Assembly: GCA_902474785.1 (NCBI GenBank)
Contig: CABRXB010000096.1
Location: 1-5,256, forward strand
Length of the DNA stretch: 5,256 bases
Source: an uncultured Eubacteriales bacterium
GTDB taxonomy: Bacteria > Bacillota > Clostridia > Oscillospirales > Feifaniaceae
Reading direction: 5' to 3'
In this document: piece by piece, positions 1 through 5,256 of the stretch
Numbering within the stretch: position 1 is the stretch's first letter
Layout of the letters: the number at the start of each line of letters is the position of its first letter
The notes under the pieces: model-generated
Database searches by the model: none
The model's input: the letters and a program-made list of their open reading frames with translations, nothing else
What the model was told of the DNA's origin: nothing
Position numbers and translations under genes: made by a program

Positions 1-2
1 TT

Positions 3-848
3 GACTTTTTGAACATGTCCTTTGACGAACTGCTGGCACTGCTCTTGCAGGTCATGCCAAAGCTCAAAGGGCAGATTATCAAAAGCAAAGTGGCGCTCGA
101 TCAAACGCTTGCGGACTGGGTGCTACCCCTTCTGCCCCAAGATCGGCGGTTGCTCTGGACTGCGCCCTCGATGTACGGAAACCCCGAAAAGCAGACGGTG
201 GGCGGCGCGGCAGTCTCCTTTTTGCTGCGGCCCTGCGCGCTGATGGGCCATATCGTCTTCGGCAAAAGAGAGGGCGCATTTCCCACCTTCACCGATGCCC
301 AAAGCTGGTTGAACCAGCCCGCTTCTCCACGGGCGGACTGTGAAAAGCAATTGGTTCGAAACTATCTGCACTGCTATGGCCCCGCATCTGTAGGCAGTTT
401 TGCAAGCTGGCTTGGATGCTCTTTCGCGCAGGCCAAGCGCCTGTGGCATGGCGTGGAGGACGAGATGGAATCTGTCTGTTTTGATGGAAAAGAGCGGTTT
501 TTCCTGTCCGTCGACAAAAAGGCGCTGCTCTGCCCGCCTGAACCCAGGCGAACGCTCCACCTGCTCGGGGGTCACGACCCCTACCTGGGCCTTGGGGATC
601 GCGATGTGATCTTAGCGGACAAGGGGTGGCAAAAAAAGCTCTGGCAAACCGTCTCAAATCCCGGCGCCGTGCTGTGGATGGGTGAAATTGTCGGCATGTG
701 GAAGCCGAAGAAAAAGGGAGCCAAGCTGGAAATTGAAGTGACGCTTCGTCCCGGCGCTGCGGCGCCAGAACAGGGGCTTGCAGAGCTCGCCGAGCGGTAT
801 GCCCTGTTTACCAAAGCAACTCTTGAAAAGCTTGTCTTTTTGCCATGA
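3..848 (+). CDS. winged-helix DNA-binding domain protein (HTH_42 / YcaQ-AlkX-like family), 5' end outside window
   Basis: The frame is open from the left edge, and members of this family usually have about 350-400 residues. The roughly 280 codons seen here are therefore probably the C-terminal three quarters of the protein. A TTG at 9 and an ATG at 15 are in frame but have no ribosome binding site. Counting from the TTG, residues 115-145 form a winged-helix segment containing YLHCYGPASVGSFASWLG. Around 189-232 comes the family's C-terminal pattern: a GHDPYLGLGDRD stretch, then VLWMGEIVGMWK. This matches the HTH_42 winged-helix family, which includes the interstrand-crosslink DNA glycosylases YcaQ and AlkX. 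The glycosylase catalytic motif lies near the N-terminus, outside the window, so enzyme activity cannot be judged. Many relatives are annotated only as DNA-binding. The family call is fairly secure; the function is not. Confidence 0.85.
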   Translation, partial: DFLNMSFDELLALLLQVMPKLKGQIIKSKVALDQTLADWVLPLLPQDRRLLWTAPSMYGNPEKQTVGGAAVSFLLRPCALMGHIVFGKREGAFPTFTDAQSWLNQPASPRADCEKQLVRNYLHCYGPASVGSFASWLGCSFAQAKRLWHGVEDEMESVCFDGKERFFLSVDKKALLCPPEPRRTLHLLGGHDPYLGLGDRDVILADKGWQKKLWQTVSNPGAVLWMGEIVGMWKPKKKGAKLEIEVTLRPGAAAPEQGLAELAERYALFTKATLEKLVFLP

Positions 849-862
849 CCATTGTGTCAACC

Positions 863-896
863 GTGCTCAAACATGCAGCGCTCGTTTGAGGTTCAC
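863..896. repeat. inverted repeat (hairpin) after the winged-helix gene
   Basis: CTCAAAC (866-872) and GTTTGAG (884-890) are perfect 7-bp arms around an 11-nt loop. GTG (863-865) and CAC (894-896) can extend the stem if a short bulge is allowed. The hairpin starts 15 nt after the stop codon at 848. No run of T follows on the plus strand, so it is not a standard intrinsic terminator. It may be a weak terminator or a 3'-end stabiliser. Confidence 0.4.
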
Positions 897-966
897 TTTC
901 CCCTGGCTGTTGTGATGACCCGCTCATCTTTCCCGTCGGCGCACTCCCCCACTTTGCTGAGGCTGG

Positions 967-998
967 CAGCTCAAAGAAAAAGGGCTTTTTTTGAGCTG
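967..998 (+). repeat. strong 13-bp hairpin, terminator-like
   Basis: Arms 967-979 and 986-998 pair over 13 positions around a 6-nt loop (AAGGGC). On plus-strand RNA the only non-Watson-Crick pair is a G-U (976/989). On the minus strand that position becomes an A/C mismatch, so the structure favours plus-strand transcripts. The T-rich part lies inside the right arm, and GATATTGG rather than a U-tract follows. It could end transcripts from the winged-helix gene about 120 nt after its stop, or be part of an undescribed RNA. The pairing is read directly; the role is inferred. Confidence 0.45.
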
Positions 999-1046
999 AT
1001 ATTGGCAAGGACAAAAGTTCCTTTCCGTAAGGCCAGCATTTATAAC

Positions 1047-1060
1047 GACGCCTTTGCGTC
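1047..1060. repeat. short hairpin GACGC-CTTT-GCGTC
   Basis: A perfect 5-bp stem with a 4-nt loop lies in the non-coding gap. No T-tract follows on either strand. On its own it is weak evidence of function. Confidence 0.25.
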
Positions 1061-1716
1061 TTCCGCCACCGGCAACGCTTCACAGCGCCGCACATGCTTT
1101 CCGGGTGAACTCGCAATGCCTTTCAGCAGGCTGTGCCTTGTAAGGGTGCAACTTTTTTGCCACTTTCAAAAGACATCCATTTGCATCCCCCTTTGATCCA
1201 GCCGCCCAACCGAACGGGCCTTTAAGAGGCGCTTTACCCATATCATTTACACCAGCGCGGCGTGTTCTGCGATCAGCGCCTCCCAAGACAGACGATCTGG
1301 CGTACGATGGCTACAGCAGTGACTTTCGGCAAACCCATCTTGTTTCTCTTCCCCCGCCACAAAGGGCAGAGGGGACGTTCTTCAAGGCGGCCTGAGCAGC
1401 GGTGCCCCCCACTTTTTTCTGCAACCGGCAAGGCCTTGTTCTGAAAAGCTGGATCGCAAGAGCAAAGGGTTTGTTTTTCGTTTGTAAGATTACGCCGATT
1501 GGTTTGCGATTTGTTTTTTGCATCAGCAAGAGCAACGGGCGTCGGCATCGGCAACGGCAAGCGCCCCTTCTCTCTTGTCGCCACCTGGGGGCTGGCTGCT
1601 CTGCCCTATGTCTGCTCCGGGAGAATTTTCAAAACGTTTTCGCCGCCGTTTTCAGTGAATGCCATTTCTGCGGCGCTAGATCTTACAACGTTCCACAACT
1701 CCAAAGGCCCCAACGC

Positions 1717-1743
1717 AAAAAGACGCCGCAAGGCGCCTTTTTT
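1717..1743 (-). terminator. intrinsic terminator of the transporter gene
   Basis: On the minus strand an A-run and GGCGCC are followed by a TTGC loop and GGCGTC with a T5 run. The stem is 11 bp including one G-U pair, with arms at 1742-1732 and 1727-1717. It begins 25 nt past the transporter stop codon, where a terminator is expected. Read on the plus strand the same position is an A/C mismatch, although the loop becomes GCAA and a T6 run follows. The element may therefore work in both directions but is better for leftward transcripts. Confidence 0.8.
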
Positions 1744-1767
1744 ATAACGGTTTCTCCGCAGCGTTTT

Positions 1768-2784
1768 TCAAACCGTCCTTCTCCCGCGCAAACGGCGGGG
1801 CACTTTTCGGCCGCCACCGACCGTGAGCTCCACCAGATGCAACAGCTTATCGAGAAAGGGCAGCATCCAAATGGTGTTGGTCAAATTGAAAATCGTGTGA
1901 AACAAAGAGATGCCGCTTCTTCCAATGGGAGCGCCCCAAAAAGGAATGCCGATGGTGGCTTCCACCGCATAGATCACAAGCGTAAAGGCCACTGTTCCAA
2001 ATAAGTTGAAGTAAAAATGCACCATGGCGGCGCGGCGGGCATTGAGCCCGGTTCCCACCGAGGCCAGCAGCGCCGTGACGCAGGTGCCGATGTTTTGCCC
2101 CATGATGATGGGCACGGCGGTGGAAAAGGGCACCATCCCCGTGGAGGCCAGCGCCTGCAGCAGGCCGACTGACGCCGAAGACGACTGAATGGCCGCCGTC
2201 ACCAGCGCGCCGGCCAGAATGCCCATGAGCGGAGAGTCAAAGCGCATGAAGAGCGCGCGAAAGCCGGGCAATTTTGACAGCGGCAGCAGCGTTGACTCCA
2301 TCATGCTCATGCCCAAAAACAGCAGACCAAAGCCGAGCGGCAGCAGGGCTCTGGACCGCGCTCTGGGGGTTTTGGACATCAAATAGGAAAACCCGCCCGC
2401 CAGCACCAGAATCGGCGCAAGGCTGGCGGGCTTTAACAGTTCCATCACCCAGCCGCCGCCCGAGAGCTCCGAAAGCGTGAGCAGCCAGGCCGTGGCCGTC
2501 GTGCCGATGTTGGCGCCCAAAATCACGCCCGCCGCCTGTTCCAGCCCCAAAACGCCGCCGTTGACAAGCCCCACCGTCATCACCGTGGTGGCAGTGGAAG
2601 ATTGAATGACGGCCGTGACGCAAAGCCCCAGCAACATGGGTCGCCACCGGCCCCTGGTCAGACGCCCCAGCAAACGCGAAAGCCCCGCGCCGGCGACCTG
2701 CTCAAGGCTCTCGCCCAGCAGTGTGATGCCGTAGAGAAACAGGCCCACGCCGCCCGCAAGCGGCAGATAGGTGAGCACACCCAC
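1768..2784 (-). CDS. Na/Pi cotransporter family protein, short form without PhoU domain
   Basis: This is a polytopic inner-membrane protein of the Na+/phosphate cotransporter II-related family (NptA / Na_Pi_cotrans), predicted to move phosphate or a similar anion with sodium. It shows the family's two inverted-topology repeats. The first has QSST followed by GANIGTT (residues about 61-96). The second has QSSS followed by GQNIGT (about 200-234). Conserved helices containing HFYFNLFG and FHTIFNLTNT follow. At about 338 residues it ends soon after the last helix with a basic tail, whereas many bacterial relatives run to about 550 with a C-terminal PhoU-like domain. A TTG at 2787 is only 3 nt from the strong AAGGAGGA (2797-2790); the next codon, GTG at 2784, is 6 nt from GGAGG and is preferred. 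The gene lies 76 nt after the HPr-like gene on the same strand, with no clear promoter between, and is probably co-transcribed. Substrate is not proven by sequence. Confidence 0.9.
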   Translation of the reverse strand: MGVLTYLPLAGGVGLFLYGITLLGESLEQVAGAGLSRLLGRLTRGRWRPMLLGLCVTAVIQSSTATTVMTVGLVNGGVLGLEQAAGVILGANIGTTATAWLLTLSELSGGGWVMELLKPASLAPILVLAGGFSYLMSKTPRARSRALLPLGFGLLFLGMSMMESTLLPLSKLPGFRALFMRFDSPLMGILAGALVTAAIQSSSASVGLLQALASTGMVPFSTAVPIIMGQNIGTCVTALLASVGTGLNARRAAMVHFYFNLFGTVAFTLVIYAVEATIGIPFWGAPIGRSGISLFHTIFNLTNTIWMLPFLDKLLHLVELTVGGGRKVPRRLRGRRTV

Positions 2785-2789
2785 CAAAG

Positions 2790-2797
2790 TCCTCCTT
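2790..2797 (-). promoter_or_regulatory. strong ribosome binding site of the transporter gene
   Basis: AAGGAGGA on the minus strand is an almost perfect Shine-Dalgarno sequence. GGAGG sits 3 nt from the TTG at 2787 and 6 nt from the GTG at 2784. The spacing favours GTG as the start. Confidence 0.75.
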
Positions 2798-2860
2798 ATC
2801 AGCGCGGGACGCCTTGGGGCCTCCCCTCAATCCTGCGGGTCTAGCAGTGCTTTTAACTCA

Positions 2861-3106
2861 TCAATCCTGCAAATCCACGAGATATTTTCCAACCTGGTTC
2901 AAAAAAGAGGTCAGCTCTTCGCCCTCTCCCGTGGTCTCCATGAGAATGGGCGCGCTGAGGTCGAGACCAAACAGCCCCATGATCGACTTGGCGTTGATCA
3001 CGGTGCGCCCCGACGTCAACGTAATTTCAAAACTGCAACCGGAACACTGGTTGACAAAATCCTTCACCTGTGCAATATTGTGTAATCTGATGGTATGGGT
3101 TGTCAT
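2861..3106 (-). CDS. HPr-like (PTS phosphocarrier fold) protein lacking the active-site motif
   Basis: This 81-residue protein has the length and fold pattern of HPr. Residues 39-50 (AKSIMGLFGLDL) match the conserved region around the regulatory serine of HPr; Ser41 corresponds to Ser46, the HPr kinase target. The catalytic His-Ala-Arg-Pro motif near the N-terminus is absent: LHNIAQVKDF stands there, with a histidine (His9) but no following Arg-Pro. Similar HPr-family proteins without the active histidine are common in Clostridia. It probably cannot pass phosphate to sugar permeases and may act in regulation instead; this is inference. The frame stays open upstream to a TTG at 3175. The ATG at 3106 is preferred because the family starts there, GGAG and AGG lie just upstream, and the predicted transcription start (about 3172) falls after that TTG. 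It is first in a probable two-gene operon with the transporter. Confidence 0.85.
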   Translation of the reverse strand: MTTHTIRLHNIAQVKDFVNQCSGCSFEITLTSGRTVINAKSIMGLFGLDLSAPILMETTGEGEELTSFLNQVGKYLVDLQD

Positions 3107-3178
3107 GTACCTGCTCCATTCCTTTTCTATAGGTGCGACAAGCAGCCGCACAAAGTTTCGGATCTCCTTGACCAAATT

Positions 3179-3207
3179 ATTTTACCAGACCACGCGCGGT
3201 TTGACAA
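3179..3207 (-). promoter_or_regulatory. sigma-A promoter for the HPr-like gene and transporter
   Basis: On the minus strand a TTGTCA -35 box (3207-3202) and a TAAAAT -10 box (3184-3179) are separated by 17 nt; each matches the consensus at 5 of 6 positions. The predicted start near 3172 leaves a leader of about 65 nt before the ATG at 3106. The -35 box lies inside the inverted repeat at 3202-3219. Confidence 0.6.
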
Positions 3208-3219
3208 TGGGTATTGTCA
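3202..3219. promoter_or_regulatory. perfect inverted repeat spanning two divergent -35 boxes (candidate operator)
   Basis: TGACAAT (3202-3208) and ATTGTCA (3213-3219) are perfect reverse complements around GGGT. The arms contain the -35 hexamers of both divergent promoters. A protein bound here would block RNA polymerase in both directions, so this is a reasonable operator candidate. The alternative is that the symmetry simply comes from two identical TTGTCA boxes facing away from each other. Which protein would bind is unknown. Confidence 0.5.
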
Positions 3220-3242
3220 GAAAAACGAAACTGCATTATAAT
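3214..3242 (+). promoter_or_regulatory. sigma-A promoter for mtaB
   Basis: A TTGTCA -35 box (3214-3219), a 17-nt spacer and a perfect TATAAT -10 box (3237-3242) form a near-consensus promoter. The predicted start is near 3249, giving a leader of about 33 nt before the ATG at 3282. A perfect TTGACA at 3201-3206 is 30 nt from this -10 box, too far to be its partner. Confidence 0.75.
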
Positions 3243-3281
3243 TGGCCATAGAAAAACAGTGAGCAGATGGGGGTTTTGAAA

Positions 3282-4586
3282 ATGACGGTGGCGTTTTTGA
3301 CCTTGGGCTGTAAGGTCAATCACTATGAGACCGAGGTCATGGCGCAGGCCTTTGAGAAAGCGGGCGACCGCGTCGTTTCCTTTGACGAGACGGCCGACGT
3401 GTATGTGGTGAACACCTGCACCGTCACCGCGACGGGAGACAAGAAGTCGCGCCAGGCGCTGCGCGCCGCAAAGCGAAAAAACCCCGCCGCCACCGTGGTG
3501 GCGGTGGGTTGCTATGCGCAGATGGCGGCGCAGCAGCTAGACGCCATGCCCGAGATCGACCTGGTGCTGGGCAATCTGCACAAGCCCGAGCTCCCCGCTC
3601 TGCTGCGTCGTCACCTCGCCGGGGAGCCGCCCGCCCCCATCGACGACATCGGCCTTGTGCATGAATTTGAGCCCATGGCCGCCGTGCGCAGCGACCGCAC
3701 CCGCGCCATCATCAAAATTCAGGATGGGTGCAACAATTTTTGCAGCTACTGTATCATCCCCTACGCGCGCGGCCGCATCCGCTCCAAGCCGCCGCAGGAC
3801 GTTCTGCGGGAATTCGAAACCCTGCTTGCCGAGGGCTACAGGGAAATTGTTTTGACCGGCATCGAAATCGCCTCCTACGGCGACGGCAAGGGAGAAAACT
3901 TTACACTGTTGGAGCTGCTTGAAATGCTGTGCGCCGCCATTCCAAAGCTGGGCGGCATGCGGCTTCGTCTCGGATCGCTCGAGCCCCGCATTGTGACCGA
4001 GCCCTTTGCCGCATTTCTGGCGGCCCACCCCGTCATCTGCCCCCAGTTTCACCTCTCGCTTCAGTCGGGGTGCGACGAGGTTCTGGCGCGCATGAATCGA
4101 AAATACAACACGGCGCGCTACACGCAATCGGTCGAACTGTTGCGCCGGTATCTGCCAAACGTCATGCTGACCACCGACATCGTCGTGGGCTTTCCCGGCG
4201 AAACAAAAGAGCAGTTTTTGCAGACGGTGGACTACGTGACGGGCATCCGCTTTCTCAAAGTGCACGCGTTTCCCTATTCCCCTCGCAAGGGCACCCCAGC
4301 GGCAACCATGCCAAACCAGATCCCAGGGCCCGAAAAAGCGGCGCGCGTCAAGGCGCTGTGCGCCGCATCCGATGTCGTGCGCGCAGACATTCTTGCCGCT
4401 CAGGTTGGCATGCGCTATCTAATGCTCGCAGAGGAGCGCAAAGAGGGGGTTTACAGCGGTTACACTGAGAACTATCTGCCAGTGCGTCTGCCCGCCCCGG
4501 AGGGGCTCTCAGGAGAGCTCTTGCCCATCGTTGTAACCGGTGTAAAGGAAGAGCTGCTTACAGCTTCTCTCGACTGCCTTTTGTGA
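3282..4586 (+). CDS. mtaB: tRNA t6A37 methylthiotransferase MtaB
   Basis: MtaB is a radical SAM enzyme that adds a methylthio group to N6-threonylcarbamoyladenosine at position 37 of tRNA, giving ms2t6A, which supports decoding by ANN-reading tRNAs such as tRNA-Lys. From the ATG at 3282 the protein has 434 residues, normal for the family. The N-terminal methylthiotransferase domain carries the auxiliary-cluster cysteines Cys10 (TLGCKVN), Cys46 (NTCTVT) and Cys77 (VGCYAQ). The radical SAM cluster motif CNNFCSYC supplies Cys150, Cys154 and Cys157. LSLQSGCDEVLARMNRKY, TTDIVVGFPGET and HAFPYSPRKGTPA follow, and a C-terminal TRAM-type RNA-binding domain covers about 374-434. The KVN after Cys10 and the overall pattern fit MtaB (YqeV) better than MiaB or RimO. 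An ATG at 3267 is in frame, but 3282 gives the canonical family start and has GGGGG 8 nt upstream. It has its own promoter at 3214-3242. All key cysteines are present. Confidence 0.95.
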   Translation: MTVAFLTLGCKVNHYETEVMAQAFEKAGDRVVSFDETADVYVVNTCTVTATGDKKSRQALRAAKRKNPAATVVAVGCYAQMAAQQLDAMPEIDLVLGNLHKPELPALLRRHLAGEPPAPIDDIGLVHEFEPMAAVRSDRTRAIIKIQDGCNNFCSYCIIPYARGRIRSKPPQDVLREFETLLAEGYREIVLTGIEIASYGDGKGENFTLLELLEMLCAAIPKLGGMRLRLGSLEPRIVTEPFAAFLAAHPVICPQFHLSLQSGCDEVLARMNRKYNTARYTQSVELLRRYLPNVMLTTDIVVGFPGETKEQFLQTVDYVTGIRFLKVHAFPYSPRKGTPAATMPNQIPGPEKAARVKALCAASDVVRADILAAQVGMRYLMLAEERKEGVYSGYTENYLPVRLPAPEGLSGELLPIVVTGVKEELLTASLDCLL

Positions 4587-4657
4587 CAAAGCCCTGCGGC
4601 TTCGAACCTGCCCACGTCCCATTGTATGGCCGATGTGTTTTCAATATGCTCTACCCC

Positions 4658-4667
4658 AGGGGAGGTG
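4658..4667 (+). promoter_or_regulatory. ribosome binding site fixing the tetR-type start
   Basis: AGGGGAGGTG, with GGAGG at 4661-4665, lies 8 nt before the ATG at 4674. This selects 4674 over the upstream in-frame ATG at 4626, which has no such site. Confidence 0.8.
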
Positions 4668-4673
4668 TTTTCT

Positions 4674-5237
4674 ATGCCAAAAAAAGATTCCATGGAACGC
4701 CAGCTTGCAGATGCGCTCAAACGCCTTGTTTTGACACAGCCCTTTGAGAAAATCACCATTGCCGACCTCGTTGAAGAGACGGGTGTGGCGCGCTCCACCT
4801 TTTACAACCACTTTCAGGACAAATACGATTTGCTCGAGTGGATTTTGCGCACAGAGGTGCTCTCTCCCGTGCGCATTCTCGCCCAAAACGACATGCTGCG
4901 CGAGAGCATCGTTCTCTTTTTTGCCAGCATGCAAAAAGAGCAGGCTTTTTACCAGCGCGTATACCGTCTGACCGGACAAAACTCCTTTGAAGAGATGTTG
5001 ACAAAGGGGATCAAAGACATTCTGTTCGAGCATTTGAGCGCAAAAATCAACCCGACCAGACCCCATGCCTTTTGGGAGACGCCGGAACTTCTCGCCACGT
5101 TTTACAGCGGCGCGCTGTACTATGCCTTTTTCGTCTGGATGGAGGTCGGCATGCCCTATTCCCCGCGCGAGATTGGCGACGCCTATGAAACACTGACCAC
5201 AACATCCATGGAGGAAGTGATTCGCCGCCTGGAATAA
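4674..5237 (+). CDS. TetR/AcrR family transcriptional regulator
   Basis: This 187-residue protein has a typical TetR N-terminal DNA-binding domain: a first helix with ALKRLVLTQPFEKITI, then the helix-turn-helix at about 28-47 (IADLVEETGVARSTFYNHF) and the usual follow-on DKYDLL. The C-terminal part, with FYSGALYYAFFVWMEVGMP (about 143-161), resembles the ligand/dimer domain of DhaS-like TetR proteins (TetR_C_33 type). TetR proteins usually repress nearby genes and release DNA on binding a small molecule; the ligand here is unknown. The start is set by the strong ribosome binding site at 4658-4667. The gap of 87 nt to mtaB has no good terminator and only a weak promoter-like pair (TTGTAT at 4622, TATGCT at 4645), so co-transcription with mtaB is possible. 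The target may be in the region to the right, outside the window. Confidence 0.92.
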   Translation: MPKKDSMERQLADALKRLVLTQPFEKITIADLVEETGVARSTFYNHFQDKYDLLEWILRTEVLSPVRILAQNDMLRESIVLFFASMQKEQAFYQRVYRLTGQNSFEEMLTKGIKDILFEHLSAKINPTRPHAFWETPELLATFYSGALYYAFFVWMEVGMPYSPREIGDAYETLTTTSMEEVIRRLE

Positions 5238-5256
5238 TCCCCCCGTTCCTGTCTAT

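Larger units (their letters stand above)
849..1767. other. long gap between convergent genes, no convincing gene
   Basis: About 920 bp separate the winged-helix gene from the end of the convergent transporter gene. Open frames of 60-115 codons exist on both strands, but they lack ribosome binding sites, are rich in Arg, Cys, Ser and Pro, overlap one another, and resemble no family I recognise. The stretch contains inverted repeats at 863-896, 967-998 and 1047-1060, short direct repeats at 1456-1561, and the transporter's terminator at 1717-1743. I see no tRNA, rRNA, tmRNA or RNase P RNA signature. It may be a decayed gene, an uncharacterised RNA or plain spacer. The best candidate for a gene remnant is on the minus strand at 1247-1381. 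Confidence 0.6.

Noticed and set aside
852..1196. 114-codon plus-strand open frame in the gap
   Set aside because: It starts with TTG, has no ribosome binding site, overlaps a long minus-strand frame, has a non-protein-like composition and runs through the 967-998 hairpin.
1390..1410. T-box-like string GGCACCGC on the minus strand
   Set aside because: The surrounding bases deviate from the antiterminator consensus, no Stem I or specifier loop is visible, and no suitable gene follows on that strand.
1273..1584. 103-codon minus-strand open frame
   Set aside because: No ribosome binding site, Arg/Lys/Cys-rich composition and overlap with other frames of similar length; no recognisable domain.
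1746..1776. 7-bp inverted repeat ACGGTTT / AAACCGT at the transporter stop codon
   Set aside because: The loop is 16 nt and there is no T-tract; the adjacent 1717-1743 hairpin is the clear terminator.
1402..2004. 200-codon plus-strand open frame
   Set aside because: Its second half is antisense to the well-supported transporter gene and it reads through the terminator at 1717-1743; no family resemblance.
3537..4265. 242-codon minus-strand open frame inside mtaB
   Set aside because: It is a shadow of mtaB, whose catalytic cysteines and full domain order are intact on the plus strand.
4589..4602. AAGCC-CTGC-GGCTT hairpin after mtaB as a terminator
   Set aside because: The stem is only 5 bp and no T-run follows.
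4622..4650. TTGTAT / TATGCT promoter-like pair before the TetR-type gene
   Set aside because: The spacing is 17 nt, but the -35 matches only 3 of 6 and the -10 only 4 of 6 consensus bases, too weak to list as a feature.

Overview
This looks like an ordinary chromosomal stretch from a Gram-positive anaerobe, most likely a moderately GC-rich member of the Clostridia (perhaps of the Oscillospiraceae type; this is inference). The grounds are strong AGGAGG-type ribosome binding sites, sigma-A style promoters, an MtaB of the Firmicutes YqeV type, and an HPr-like protein without the classical active-site motif. I see no phage, transposon, CRISPR, rRNA or tRNA signature.

Layout from left to right. 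The 3' part of a winged-helix DNA-binding-domain gene (plus strand) enters from the left edge and stops at 848. A gap of about 920 bp (849-1767) follows, between convergent genes. It holds several inverted repeats, small direct repeats and a good terminator, but no convincing gene. A minus-strand pair occupies 3106-1768: a small HPr-like gene first, then a compact Na+/phosphate cotransporter-family gene, with a terminator just past the transporter at 1743-1717. To the right, mtaB (tRNA methylthiotransferase) and a TetR-type regulator run on the plus strand to 5237. The last 19 bases are non-coding.

The best-resolved regulatory region lies between the HPr-like gene and mtaB. Two back-to-back sigma-A promoters, each with a 17-nt spacer, have their -35 hexamers inside one perfect 7+7 bp inverted repeat (3202-3208 / 3213-3219). 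One promoter drives mtaB (and possibly tetR) rightward, and the other drives hpr-like plus transporter leftward. The repeat could be an operator that controls both directions, or just two TTGTCA boxes facing away from each other.

Functionally the genes are a mixed housekeeping set: tRNA position-37 modification, anion transport, a probable regulatory HPr paralogue, and two DNA-binding proteins. I found no clear evidence of a new multi-gene system. The points most worth checking are the shared palindromic promoter, the HPr-like protein encoded next to a transporter, and the unexplained convergent gap with its 13-bp hairpin and possible gene remnant.
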